Source of the DNA: Purshia tridentata
Lineage: Eukaryota > Streptophyta > Magnoliopsida > Rosales > Rosaceae
Reading direction: 5' to 3'
Assembly: GCA_003254885.1 (NCBI GenBank)
Contig: QANT01001878.1
Location: 1-43,705, forward strand
Length of the DNA stretch: 43,705 nt
The notes under the pieces are model-generated. The model ran no database searches. It was not told the origin of the DNA and was given only the letters and a program-made list of their open reading frames with translations. Shown piece after piece: positions 22,936 through 33,825 of this stretch. The translations under genes were made by a program, and so were the position numbers. Position 1 is the first letter of the stretch, and the number at the start of each line of letters is the position of its first letter.

Positions 22936-22941
22936 TATAAA
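22936..22941 (+). promoter_or_regulatory. Candidate TATA box of the L34e-superfamily-like gene
   Basis: TATAAA about 490 bp before the ATG, which would give a long leader of roughly 450 nt. The leader region is TC- and TTG-rich and could hold an intron that I cannot place. Confidence 0.35.
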
Positions 22942-23425
22942 CGAACCAAATCATCTTTACATTTACACGAACAAAGCACAAAGGAAAGAGCTCTTCATAG
23001 TCATTAGTTCTTAGAGAAAGAAAATGTGATAATAAAATAAAGCACCAGTAAATGACTCGTCCTTGTCCGCTCTGCTTCCTCTGCTTTCACAACCTCTCTA
23101 AGCCGGCCTAGCCTCATCCCAATTCTCACTTCCAAATTGTCACGGACCATTCTCTCTCAACTTCTCAACTCTTTGATTGAATCTGAATCGGATATTGAAT
23201 TTGAGATTTCAAGATAGAAGGTTTTGGTTTCGATTTGGATTCATTTGGCCACCGACGAGTTCCGATCTTCAGCTGCAATCGAGTTTTCTTGTTCTTTTTG
23301 ATATTCTGCGAGGTGGGTCGATCTGTTTTTGGGGTATAGATTGCTGGGGTTGATCTGGTTTTTGCTGATTGGATTGCTGGGATTGAATCACGGATTTGGT
23401 ATCACAATTCTGGGTTCATTTTGAA

Positions 23426-24121
23426 ATGGTATATTTCCATAGCTCAATCTCGGTCTGCAACTCCGTTGACCAAAACACTCCCATGTCGGATTCTATGAGT
23501 TTAACCGACCCAGGTGCTAAATCTAAGCAAACCAATCACGTACCCAGGAGCAGGAAGATACCCAATTCTCCAAATTGCTCAAAAGTCCCTGCTTGCAATC
23601 GATCTCGATCGGCTGCAATTGATGTTATATTGTTTATTGCTGTGATTGGTGCTTGTGGATTTTTGCTATTCCCATATGTGAAGATTTTATTTGTTAAGAC
23701 CATTGAAATTTCTGGAATAATTATGTATGTGCTGAGGGAGGAGGTTTCTCATGCTCCTCTGGTGTATGGATCCATGGGACTTAGCATTTGTTGTGCAGCA
23801 TTGGCTGCTTGGGCTCTTTTGGTTTGTACCAGTAGGAAATGTGGGAATCCCAATTGCAAGGGCCTCCGAAAGGCTGCTGAATTTGATATTCAGTTGGAGA
23901 CAGAGGAGTGTGTGAAGAACTCAGCTTCGTTGGCCAAGGATGGAGTCAAGAAGGGCCTATTCGAATTGCCCCGCGATCACCACCGTGAATTGGAGGCCGA
24001 ACTTAAGAAGATGGCACCTCCTAATGGAAGAGCAGTGCTCATTTTTCGGGCAAGGTGTGGGTGTTCTGTTGGTAGATTGGAAGTTCCGGGACCGAAGAAG
24101 TACAAAAAGATCAAGAAGTAG
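23426..24121 (+). CDS. Two-TM 'ribosomal protein L34e superfamily' protein (At3g01170-like), 231 aa
   Basis: A plant membrane protein of unknown function. Databases label the family 'L34e superfamily', but it does not look like a ribosomal protein. TM1 is at residues ~63-85 (IDVILFIAVIGACGFLLFPY) and TM2 at ~113-135 (YGSMGLSICCAALAAWALLV). After TM2 come CGNPNC (139-144), an acidic stretch, a conserved FELPRDHHRELEAELKKMAP block, and a C-terminal CGCSVGRLEVPGPKK with a lysine-rich tail. The cysteine pairs could bind metal. The start at 23426 (MVYFHSSIS) is the first ATG of this frame and matches the family start as I remember it. No intron. At3g01170 adjoins SS2 (At3g01180) in Arabidopsis; here SS2 lies two genes away. 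Confidence 0.85.
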   Translation: MVYFHSSISVCNSVDQNTPMSDSMSLTDPGAKSKQTNHVPRSRKIPNSPNCSKVPACNRSRSAAIDVILFIAVIGACGFLLFPYVKILFVKTIEISGIIMYVLREEVSHAPLVYGSMGLSICCAALAAWALLVCTSRKCGNPNCKGLRKAAEFDIQLETEECVKNSASLAKDGVKKGLFELPRDHHRELEAELKKMAPPNGRAVLIFRARCGCSVGRLEVPGPKKYKKIKK

Positions 24122-26536
24122 TATTAATGTGGTATAAAACCATAGGGAGGATAAGGAGGAATACAAGAGTAGTGATAATGCAGAGAGGAGTGCCTTTCTG
24201 TCGGCAGTCTTCTCGGAACATTGTTGTCTTTAAATAAGCTAGCTCATGGAATAAGTTGTACGGATTATATACCCTCGGTTATAGTGGGGAATATATTACA
24301 ATCCCTTATTTAATTTCCCTTTTGCTTTTTTATGATTATATGTTTATTTAAGTTTCTTTTGTTGAATCTGAATTTTTCATTTGGTTCTCCACTGCTGCAG
24401 TTTTCCGGTTCCTTTTCTCTTTTATAGGTTATGATTCGTCTATGAGGTCAGTTTATCTTTAATGATTTGTCATATTCCAATCCACTTGTTATGCCCTGAC
24501 CTTGAAAGAGAAGGATTGACACTAATATGTTAGTCGAAGTTAAATTTATCATTCTTTGATCAGACTATTCAGTTTTTCCCTATTTATTTAGTTGCTCAGA
24601 AGTAAGTGCTCAGGGATAGTGATTAAAATGTCATTAAGGATACTAATGGCTTGTCCTTTTTGTAGTGTATTATACTTTCATTGCAGAGCTCAGTCTGATT
24701 CCCTATTTCTCCAGTTATTGTTGAAACTTACAGCTTGATTGGCTATGTAGACTTATAGTAGCAGGACATTTTTTATTCCTATTATGCCAATAACAGTAAC
24801 CCGGACACCTTGCTTTAGCATAAAAGAAGCTTTCCAGTTTGATGAGTTGGTAAACTCAAGTGTGATCTCCAAAAGGAACTAACAATTAATTATGTCTGCA
24901 CGTATTTGTCTACTTATGTCTGCACCACACTGCAGGTTACTAACCTTGCTTGATCTAAGTAATATTATGCTTCAGACAAGCTTTATCTGATAATACAGAG
25001 TACTTTGGTGATTCACTGGCAAGTCAATATCTTATATCTAGCGTATATGCACAGCTCCCAGAAGAGTATTAGATGATGCTATGAAGTCTTGCTTCTTCAT
25101 TGTAGTGGATTACACCCATTTGAAGAGTAAAATCTTAAATTTTCTAGGCAGTCATGAACTATCAGATGCATTTTGTAATTGCAGTGACCAAAAGTATGAC
25201 CATATTCTGAGTCTTCCACCGGAATTTGTAAAGTTACATCTTTTCAAGCCCTTATTAACTAATTTCCATGAGGTAGAATTCATTTGAGAAGTATACTGCT
25301 TATTGTAGGTTGCCAAAAAATCATGCTTATCAGATTCATTATGTTTATTTGGGGGTCATAAATTCTTTGATGTCTCTGATTTTTAAAGGGATGATTAAGG
25401 CTTATCCTTCTGTACTGTCTATGGCCAATATTCAACTCCTTAGAGTATGGAAATGGTTTAGGTCAGAAAGAATTAGAATAATGATATCATTTGGTTGTGA
25501 TGGTGCAATGGTTGATTGGTCTTTTCAGAGAGATTTCTTGTTTCTCTACTGGTTCACCTGCACACATCGGTGGCCGGTGATACCTAGTTTCGAGGACACA
25601 AGTTCTTTACCAAATTCAACTCAACTTCAAGACGTTTATGGCCTCTGTACTTTAAATCTCGTCACTTGGCTGAAAATTGCAACAAATTTCCCATGAGGGT
25701 AATGCGTTTGCCATTTTAATCACACAAGTAAGAACAACGAAAGCCAAAAAAAGGTATCGTACAGTTTTCATATAAATTAAAGTTCAAAAATCCCTTTCTA
25801 CTAAACTAACTTTATAACATTTTAACTCATCGTTAACATAAAAAATAGATTTGAACTCATCACAATTAAATCACTCAATATCTTTGTAGTTGTTTTTTTT
25901 ATAATGTGTCTTAACATGTTTTAGACTGTAATCTGGTAGCGCATCTTATAATTGTGTTTATGTCTTTTTTATTTTCAATTACATTGAACCCAACTTTAAC
26001 TATCTGATGTACTTGTATATGTTGCTAGCTAAATATAGTACATCTCTTCTCAAAAGACAAAAACTGGTTGGACCTAATCTAATGCTTTTTTTTTTGGCCA
26101 GGGGACCTAACCTAAATACCTAATGCTTAATTGTTAGTTAAAAAAGGAAAAATAAAAAAAACCAAATACTTAATTGTCTAAGGTTAGCAAGAAACGCAGC
26201 GTTTTTGGCCTCTCTAACTTGAAGCCTGCATTATCATATTAGAAAGTTAGGAACTGGAAGTTGCAAGTTAGGCAGAAGTTTGAACTACCCGCATCGACTA
26301 CACCGGCGGAAATCCCAATGCTGATCCTCTCTCATAAACCAACCGCCCCTGCGAACCCCACACTTTTCATTAAACCATGAACGTCATTGCTCTTTTCTCA
26401 ACCATAACGTCGTCGTTTCACTCTATTCTCCTCGTAGCCTCCGACCTTAACCGAGTCCCTGCTGTTCTTTCTCAAGGTGCCATCTTTTCTCAGCTCCATT
26501 CCTTCTTATTCACTGATTTGGTTCCGCTTATTAATC
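24122..26536. other. Intergenic DNA between the L34e-like gene and the second PPR gene
   Basis: Begins with the 3' region of the upstream gene. Long open frames at 25081-25287 and 25310-25696 encode nothing recognisable. A T-run/GGCCA micro-insertion lies at 26070-26128. The right end is the PPR promoter and leader, including an upstream frame starting at 26377. Confidence 0.6.
26070..26128 (-). repeat. T-run/GGCCAGG micro-insertion with target duplication
   Basis: GGACCTAATCTAATGCT (26070-26086) is followed by a T run and GGCCAGG; then GGACCTAACCTAA resumes and, after about 8 extra bases, CTAATGCTT (to 26128). On the minus strand the nick context is CAATT/AAGC. The 8-bp difference means one copy changed after insertion. 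Confidence 0.55.
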
Positions 26537-26592
26537 ATGGAGATCCCACTGTTACTGTACCAAAACATAGCATTGGATCAGATTCAGAGTAG
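26377..26592 (+). other. Upstream open frame overlapping the PPR start codon
   Basis: A 71-codon frame starts at ATG 26377 and runs past the PPR ATG at 26537 in another frame. If the mRNA starts before 26377, ribosomes would have to bypass or leak past this ATG. The transcript start is unknown. Confidence 0.35.
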
Positions 26593-28654
26593 CTGTAGCT
26601 TCCCTTCTTCTTATTTATCAGATCCTAAGTTTTTCAGGCAGAGATCTTTGTTTTCTGGGTACGGTTTTTCACCTAATAAAAGAAAATGGAGGAACCCATT
26701 TTCTCAAATTAGGTGTTCCTCGGTGGAACAAGAGCTAAAGCCACGCCCAAAGCCCATACCTTCCAAAATTGACGTTGATGAACCAAAAGCAGCGCCTTTG
26801 GGAGAGACTCAGATCGTAAAACCCAGTTCTGGTATTTGTAGTCAGATAGAGAAGTTGGTTTTGTATAAGAGGTACAGAGAAGCACTTGAATTGTTCGAAA
26901 TTTTGGAGCTTGACGGTGCTTATGAGGTGGGTAGTAGCACGTACGACGCGTTAGTGAGTGCTTGCATTAGTTTAAAATCTATTAGAGGAGTGAAGAGGGT
27001 TTCTAATTACATGATTATTAATGGGTTTGAATCGGATCTATATATGAGGAACAGGGTGCTGCTGATGCATGTGAAATGCGGCATGATGATTGACGCACGT
27101 AGGTTATTCGAGGAAATGCCGGAGAGGAACTTGGTTTCTTGGAACACGATAATGGGGGGCCTTGTGGACTCTGGGGATTACATGGAGGCCTTTCAGTTGT
27201 TTCTTATTATGTGGCAGGAGATTTCTGATGGTGGGTCCCGCACGTTTGCCACGATGATTCGGGCATCGGCTGGGTTGGGACTCATTTTCGCTGGAAGACA
27301 GTTTCATTCATGTTCTTTGAAGATGGGTGTAGGTGCTGATATTTTCGTGTCTTGTGCATTAATTGATATGTATAGCAAGTGTGGGAGTATTGAAGATGCT
27401 CACTGCATTTTTGATGAGATGCCAGAGAAGACAACTGTAGGATGGAATTCCATCATAGCAGGTTATGCACTTCATGGTTACAGTGAGGAAGCTCTCAGTA
27501 TGTACTATGATATGCGTGATTCTGGTGTTCAGATGGACCATTTTACATTTTCCATAATCATAAGAATCTGTGCAAGGTTGGCTTCATTAGAACATGCTAA
27601 GCAAGCTCATGCAGGTCTAGTTCGTCACGGTTTTGGGTTAGATATAGTGGCAAACACATCACTCGTGGACTTTTATAGCAAATGGGGAAGGATAGAAGAT
27701 GCCCGGCATGTTTTTGATAAGATGCCCCGCAAGAATGTCATATCTTGGAATGCCTTAATTGCTGGATATGGTAATCATGGTCGGGGTGATGAGGCTGTGG
27801 AGATGTTTGAGAAGATGCTTCAGGAAGGAATGGTACCCAATCATGTTACCTTTCTTGCGGTATTGTCTGCTTGCAGCCATTCAAGTTTATCAGAACGTGG
27901 ATGGGAGATTTTTGAATCAATGAGCAGAGATCACAAGATTAAGCCCCGTGCGATGCATTATGCTTGTATGATTGAATTGCTAGGTCAAGAGGGGCTTTTA
28001 GATGAAGCCTTTGCACTAATAAGAAATGCTCCCTTTAAGCCTACAACAAACATGTGGGCTGCCCTGCTAACAGCTTGTCGGATCCATGAGAATTTAGAGC
28101 TTGGAAAATTTGCTGCTGAACAACTTTATGGGATGGAGCCTGATAAGCTAAGTAATTATGTTGTGCTCTTAAATATATACAACAGTTCTGGGAGGTTGAA
28201 GGAAGCTGCTGCTGTTGTACAGACTTTGAGAAGAAAGGGTTTGAGAATGCTTCCAGCATGCAGTTGGATTGAAGTTAAAAAACAGGTACATACTTTCCGT
28301 TCTGGAGATAGAAGCCATGTCCAAACAAGAGAGATTTACCAGAAAGTGGATGACTTGATGATCAAGATTAAAAAAAATGGTTACATCCCTGAGGAGAAAT
28401 ATCTACTTCCTGATGTAGATGAACAGGAGCGGGTATCATTTTACCACAGTGAGAAACTGGCTATAGCTTATGGACTGATCAGCACTTTGGATGGAACACC
28501 ACTGCAAATTGTGCAGAGCCATCGCATTTGTGGAGACTGCCATTGCGCAATTAAGTTAATAGCTATGGTTACTAAACGGGAAATTGTTGTGCGGGACGCC
28601 AGCAGATTTCACCATTTCAAAGATGGGATTTGTTCTTGTGGGAGTTACTGGTGA
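26537..28654 (+). CDS. EMB3141: DYW-class PPR protein, At5g50390/EMB3141-like, plastid-targeted, 705 aa
   Basis: A predicted plastid RNA-editing PPR protein of the PLS-DYW type. The N-terminus (MEIPLLLYQNIALDQIQSS, then KRKWRNPFSQIRCSSVEQ) resembles a transit peptide and matches the start of At5g50390 as I remember it, so 26537 is preferred to the frame opening at 26477. PPR units run from ~95 to ~560 (MHVKCGMMIDARRLFEEMPE, LIDMYSKCGSIEDAHCIFDE, VDFYSKWGRIEDARHVFDKM). E/E+ motifs (CSWIEV) lead into the DYW domain: HSE at 637-639, CGDC at 665-668 and CSC at 699-701. The protein ends GSYW rather than DYW; the canonical Asp is Ser. The deaminase residues are intact. No intron. Confidence 0.93.
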   Translation: MEIPLLLYQNIALDQIQSSCSFPSSYLSDPKFFRQRSLFSGYGFSPNKRKWRNPFSQIRCSSVEQELKPRPKPIPSKIDVDEPKAAPLGETQIVKPSSGICSQIEKLVLYKRYREALELFEILELDGAYEVGSSTYDALVSACISLKSIRGVKRVSNYMIINGFESDLYMRNRVLLMHVKCGMMIDARRLFEEMPERNLVSWNTIMGGLVDSGDYMEAFQLFLIMWQEISDGGSRTFATMIRASAGLGLIFAGRQFHSCSLKMGVGADIFVSCALIDMYSKCGSIEDAHCIFDEMPEKTTVGWNSIIAGYALHGYSEEALSMYYDMRDSGVQMDHFTFSIIIRICARLASLEHAKQAHAGLVRHGFGLDIVANTSLVDFYSKWGRIEDARHVFDKMPRKNVISWNALIAGYGNHGRGDEAVEMFEKMLQEGMVPNHVTFLAVLSACSHSSLSERGWEIFESMSRDHKIKPRAMHYACMIELLGQEGLLDEAFALIRNAPFKPTTNMWAALLTACRIHENLELGKFAAEQLYGMEPDKLSNYVVLLNIYNSSGRLKEAAAVVQTLRRKGLRMLPACSWIEVKKQVHTFRSGDRSHVQTREIYQKVDDLMIKIKKNGYIPEEKYLLPDVDEQERVSFYHSEKLAIAYGLISTLDGTPLQIVQSHRICGDCHCAIKLIAMVTKREIVVRDASRFHHFKDGICSCGSYW

Positions 28655-28799
28655 TGGCAAACTTACTTTATTGAAGGACCGATTAACTTTGCTATCAGAT
28701 ATCTCTGCCTTAGAGATGATACTATTTATTTGTAAACATACAATAAGGTCAATGAATAGAAACCAGAGTTCTTTTCCTCTGACTGTTCTAGTCTTTTGA

Positions 28800-28803
<4 letters not shown>

Positions 28804-28871
<68 letters not shown>

Positions 28872-28887
28872 NNTTTTTTTTTTTTTT
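28804..28887. repeat. 84-nt T homopolymer with two N bases
   Basis: Pure T except N at 28872-28873. The length is probably not reliable; the two Ns suggest that reads from the two sides were joined here. It lies about 150 bp after the PPR stop codon. Confidence 0.9.
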
Positions 28888-29240
28888 CTTGTTTTACATT
28901 TTTTGCTCCGAAGGAAGGTTATCCGTTCTCTTTCCCAAAATCTGACTTGCTACAGAAGAATTTTTCCTTCCTTCTTCTTCTTCTTCTTCTTGTCTCCCCT
29001 TTTTGGTTGGTAAAACAAGGATACAAGTAACTGTGATACTATGATTCAGAAACAGTTATACTGTGCAGTGACCATACAACTGCTATGCTGATTACAAGGA
29101 TGTTCCTAGTCACAGAGCTTGGGTTGCCTAACAATGGAGTTGCAGCAATGAAAGTGGAGATAGGAGTTATGCTTGTGTAATAATAGAATTTTGTAATCGT
29201 CTTCCTCCAGGAAGCCTCAATTTCTCGTAATGTTGATTGC

Positions 29241-29317
29241 TTGAAGAAATACAGTTCTTTTTTTTTGGCCAAGATTGAAGAAATACAGTTTTTTTTAGCC
29301 AAGAAGAAATACAGTTT
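29241..29317 (-). repeat. Two serial T-run/GGCCAA micro-insertions between three target copies
   Basis: TTGAAGAAATACAGTT is exact at 29241-29256 and 29275-29290, and GAAGAAATACAGTTT recurs at 29303-29317. The first insert (29257-29274) is C, a T run and GGCCAAGA; the second (29291-29302) is a T run and AGCCAA. Same plan as the locus at 14975. Confidence 0.75.
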
Positions 29318-30152
29318 GATTGTATTAATTATTTATACATCATTTCCTTTCTGCATTCCTTTTTTGCAGCCATTTCTAAGCAACTCAAGATTGATCCTTT
29401 CGTGGTCTTGTAGCCAAAAATCTATTTAGAAATTGAATCAAGCTCAACCCTATGTGTAAATCGAATCTGAGCAACTCAAGCCCAAGATCATTCATCATGG
29501 TCACGAAGCTAACAACCAAAAGATGAACATCGACTTCTAGCTGATTTTTCTAAGTAAATTCAAGAACGTATTATATGGAACTTATTGTGAAGAACCCTTA
29601 TACAATTTTATATAATTTTTCTAATGTACGAGAAATGAATACGATTTCAGTTTTTAGCTAGAAAAAAAGAAAAATTGATAAGAAATGTAATCAATTCACA
29701 TATTATAATATAAGTAAACATTATTAATACTATATTATTAAAATATAAATTTGTTATTCATTTATATTATAATTCATAAAAATTTTCTATCATACGATAT
29801 GATATGACGGTGTTATAATTACATAAAATAATTTTGTCAAAACTACTCAAAATAGATATACAGATATTACAAAAAAAGAGATGCTCATTATATAATTTAT
29901 ATTATTACCACTCCCATATCTACTAGACTCCCACTTTAGAAAGCCCATAACCGGTCCACTTGAACCAACCCGGTTCACAAACGCCTCTCTCTCCTTCTCC
30001 ACTGAGACAATAACACATTACACAGAAGACAAGCGAGGAGAAGAGGAGAGAGAAACAGATAAAAAAGCGACCGTACCTGAAAATTGGTGTTTTTGTAGAG
30101 ACTAGGAATCACCACCTCCTCCTTCATCAAAACCCTAACTCGCAGGAGCTGC

Positions 30153-33100
30153 ATGGATCCGTCCGGGTCCACTCCTTTCGACATATTTGAGATTTATCGC
30201 CGATACTGTGGTAATTAATTTGCTCCAACCATTTTTTATTTGTTTCTTTAATTGTCCTTTCACGCTCTTCTTCATCGATTGTATGCTCTAAATTCATATT
30301 CAGCTTCAATTTTATTTTATTTTTTCTCAAGATTGTAACTTTCTATGAAATTCGAATCTTTCGTATTTTCTTCTTCAGTTCTTCTTCATCTTCTTGTTTT
30401 TTCTCTTCCTTTAATAAGCAGTCGATTTATTGAACCTTTAAAGGACCGACCTTCTTACCATATATCCCTTCTGGCTAGGTTGGTATGAAAATTTTGTTTG
30501 GTTGCCGAGAAAATGTACAGAGGAGGGATACTCTACTTTGTGGTGTTTACCTTTCCTGGAGTTGGGTCGGTGGCTATTCTCTGTTTGATTGATGAGGGAA
30601 TTTGGAAAGGGAAATTTATAGTTTCAGAAGTTGGTTTTTTTCAGTCTTTGCCACATGTGAATACCTGCACTGAGCTAAATTTAATACGTGTGTTTGCTTG
30701 TTTGAGGTTCCATTATGTGAAAAACACAGCTTTCTGTTTCTCAGTACATATATGAAGTATAGGGTTTTACTTTTTTTGATCTTTTATTGATTACCAATTT
30801 CGTTGCATGAAACTTTTATCATTTTATGCTAGCATTTGTCAGTGAATTACTAAAAAGGTTTGGATTACCTTTAACTATGTTATGAAATGAAGGAAATGAA
30901 GGAAATGAACTCCTTGATTCGATTTAACTTGTCCTTGCCCATACATCCTCAAATTCTTCCTGTAAGCAGAACAAATAGCTTTGTTTTTGTTAGGGTATTT
31001 TCTGTAATTCCAGTTTTCAATTTAATGAGATATGAGTTGTTTTAATCATCAGTTCTGTAATGTAAAGTATATCCAGTTAATAATTTCAATTTGGATTATT
31101 AGTAAGTCTCAAGTAAATTCTGCCTGTTATATTGCAGATATCAGAACAGGAAATGGATATGGCCATGGGGAAGGTTACAGACAAAACGATGAATCACAGA
31201 TGGCCAAATATTCAAGGGAGGCATTAATTCAGCTCTTAAATCTGGTGGAGTCGAAACTGGATGCGAGGTATAGAATCTCTTTATACAAGCTAGAGTTATG
31301 GAACAGTCCATAACTTGGAGCGTCCTTAGGAAGTGGCCATCCTGCATCCTGCATCCTGTTATATAGCAAATTTCTAATTTAAGTAACATTCAGATACGTA
31401 AATTTAGAATTGGAGCATTTTGTTGCCTTTTTGTTATCAGTTTTGGATAACCTAGAGTGTTCACTTTGACAGGATATCAATTTTCGATGAAGTTTCCAAA
31501 CTAATGTCAAGGCTAGACTTGGTGGTGAGAATTCTTTCATACAAGTTTTTTAAGCAGATATTTGTTAATGATGAGTGATTTCCAATTCTTCAATATGCAT
31601 GTTGCCCACTCTTAAATGAGTGCTTTATATGCTATTGGTGTGTTAAATGAGTTCTCTGAATTTGTGATTTGCAGGTAGACTTTTCTGAATTCTCACGCTT
31701 GTATGATTTTGTTTTTTTCTTGTGCCGGGAAAATGGTCAGAAGAATATAAGTACGTTTTCTTTTCTTTTTTTAGCTCATTATAATATTTCTTAACCTTTT
31801 TCTGTTAATTCCCTACAATAGCCATATGAACCCCATTTTCCTTCCTTTTCTCTGGAATTATTTGCAGCTGTAAATAAGGCCGTTACTGCATGGAGATTAG
31901 TCTTAGCTGGGAGGTTTCGTTTGTTGAATCAATGGTGTGATTTTGTTGAGGTACAAACTTGATAAGATGGCTACAACTCAATGCCTGTAATCTTTGTTAC
32001 AAATACAATTATTCTGTGGAACTAATGTGTTTCATTAATGATGATCATGGCTAGAACCAAGAATTTGTTGTGCCTTTGCCATGCTTTGTTTTAATTATAA
32101 AGCAAAGTTTCATCAGTGTAGTGGCTTTGTAAATGAAGATAAAAGTTGTCTCAGAGTTAAACCTCTTGGAAGATGACTATTTTTTTCTGTGATAGTGCCA
32201 ATTGTTTTGAGCAAATTTTTTGTACCTTCTGTGTTTATTGTGTGTCACATACCTTTCCTCACCACCCACTAGTCCCATGGACATAATTTTATTCCGTATA
32301 GTGAAAGAAAAATCATTTTATAGTCAATATCAGCTTTCTTCCTTTGGAAAATGGGAAATGACTTTATACAACTGCTATGTGTTAAGTGCCAAATTACTCT
32401 GAAATATAATGATTCATGTGCATTCGTGTTCCGTGTTTCAAGGCAACTAATCTTTGGTATTCCTTTTAGAAAAATCAGCGGCATAACATCTCTGAAGATA
32501 CCTGGCGGCAAGTTTTAGCTTTTAGCCGGTGTGTGCATGAAAATTTGGAAGGGTATGATCCTGAAGGTATATATCATCAATTTTTTTTTTTTAATGATTG
32601 TGTTTGTTCCATTCTACTATTGATGGCCAATCTTTCTTTCTATTTAAATGTATTAGTGATTGAAATAATTTTTAATAAAAGAAAAACAATACAAATTCCT
32701 GGAATTCAAATTGCCCTTTGAGTCTACTAATATGGGATATCTCATTCTTATTACTATTTGTTCTCTCCTTGGCTTAACCTCCATGTATTTATAATTTTTT
32801 AATTGATACTCTTTCAATCATTTTGTTATTTATCTCTTGTTGCATTTAAAGGACCTGAGCTGTTTTGGGTTCTTTGTGTAAATGCCCTTTTTTGTAAATT
32901 TCAGGTTCTCTCATTTTAGAAAAAAGTTTAGCTGAGTTAAAAGTAATTTTGTTCATTGCTTTAATCATTTTTGCAGGAGCTTGGCCTGTCTTAATTGATG
33001 ACTTCGTTGAGCATATGTACAGGTTTGATTTCTATACCCTCACTATGTTTGCCCCTTTGGGTCAAATGGCATCTCCTCTCCTTATAAGTTTTGGGGTGGA

Positions 33101-33825
33101 GTGTGACCGTCCAGGGCTGTGAATATATCTGAGATTGATGACCCTTTCTAAATGAATAGATGAATAAATAGATAAAACATATAACAATACTGGTAGATAG
33201 TAATGCTAGGGAGAGGGGATAAAACCATAGATACTATAGCTTTGTTATTCATTTTGAAGGCATAATTCCAATGTATTTTGTCTTGCAGGGTTTCGGGATC
33301 TAATGATAATTCTAACTTCTGTAACTGTGGGGATTCTGAATCCTGGTCATGCATATATGATGACCCTCTTCCTGGTATGTCAGTCACTATACTCACAGGC
33401 GCAGTCCCCATTGTCCTCTACCTTATATGTGATGAAATGTAAGCCTTAAGCTTTCACCCTAATTATATTGTGGTTTTGTTGCAGGCTTGAAGACTCTTCC
33501 CGGTTTGAAGAGGAAGTTACCCGGGGACCTTCAAATTGATGAAATGGGGTCATCAACCACCCTCTTCCCACACTGTACAAACTCGAATCCTACATTGGGA
33601 TTTAAGAGAAGTCGGCCAACATCTTACACACCAGCAAACTGGGAGGATAGTACACCAGGAAATACTGTAGATGAGTGCATGGAAATCATTAGACATAGCA
33701 GTCCATTGAATTCTTCCAAATCTCCATGTGCAGTTGAAGGTTGTCTGCTGAAGGGCTTTGCAGGTCTCTTTTCAACACGTTCATGTCTGCAGTTTGATCG
33801 GGAGAGGGGAGTTTCATTTACATAG
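30153..33825 (+). CDS. AAR3: DCN1-like (PONY/DCUN1 domain) neddylation factor, AAR3-like, 9 exons, 322 aa
   Basis: DCN1-like proteins act as scaffold E3s that promote attachment of RUB/NEDD8 to cullins and so tune SCF ubiquitin ligases, including auxin receptors. Exons: 30153-30210, 31138-31267, 31473-31524, 31675-31750, 31868-31950, 32470-32566, 32977-33022, 33289-33374 and 33485-33825; all introns are GT-AG and the frame is continuous. The start is MDPSGSTPFDIFEIYRRYC. The PONY/DUF298 region runs to about residue 184 (REALIQLLNLVESKLDARIS, FSRLYDFVFFLCRENGQKNI, AVTAWRLVLAGRFRLLNQWC, GAWPVLIDDFVEHMYR). There is no UBA domain. A tail of ~140 residues follows, rich in S, P and N, with KRK and KRSRP basic patches. 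That architecture and the FDIFEIYRRYC start point to AAR3 (antiauxin-resistant 3, At3g28970) rather than the short DCN1 homologues. Confidence 0.88.

Larger units (their letters stand above)
19617..23425. other. Shared upstream region of the divergent CDF and L34e-superfamily-like genes
   Basis: No gene is supported. It includes the CDF 5' leader with a (GA)16 tract, a bZIP-type CCACGTCA near 19829, a G-box cluster at 20806-21018, A+T-rich filler, and from about 22930 the promoter and leader of the rightward gene. Frames at 20797-21015 and 21374-21691 are treated as chance. Confidence 0.6.
28655..30152. other. Intergenic DNA with poly(T) tract, between the PPR gene and the DCN1-like gene
   Basis: Contains an 84-nt T run with two undetermined bases, a TTC microsatellite near 28971-28991, a double T-run/GGCCAA micro-insertion at 29241-29317, and from about 29930 the promoter and leader of the DCN1-like gene. 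No protein gene is supported. Confidence 0.6.

Noticed and set aside
23426..24121. A true 60S ribosomal protein L34e gene
   Set aside because: The protein has two membrane segments and not the short basic L34e fold; the database label is a family-name artefact.
25310..25696. 128-codon open frame between the L34e-like and PPR genes
   Set aside because: No domain, odd composition, no recognisable splice partners and no similarity I can name; likely chance in a 3' or intergenic region.
6947..28654. The two DYW PPR genes as recent duplicates (both 705 aa)
   Set aside because: Outside shared PPR/DYW motifs they differ throughout, and each matches a different Arabidopsis gene; the equal length is coincidence.
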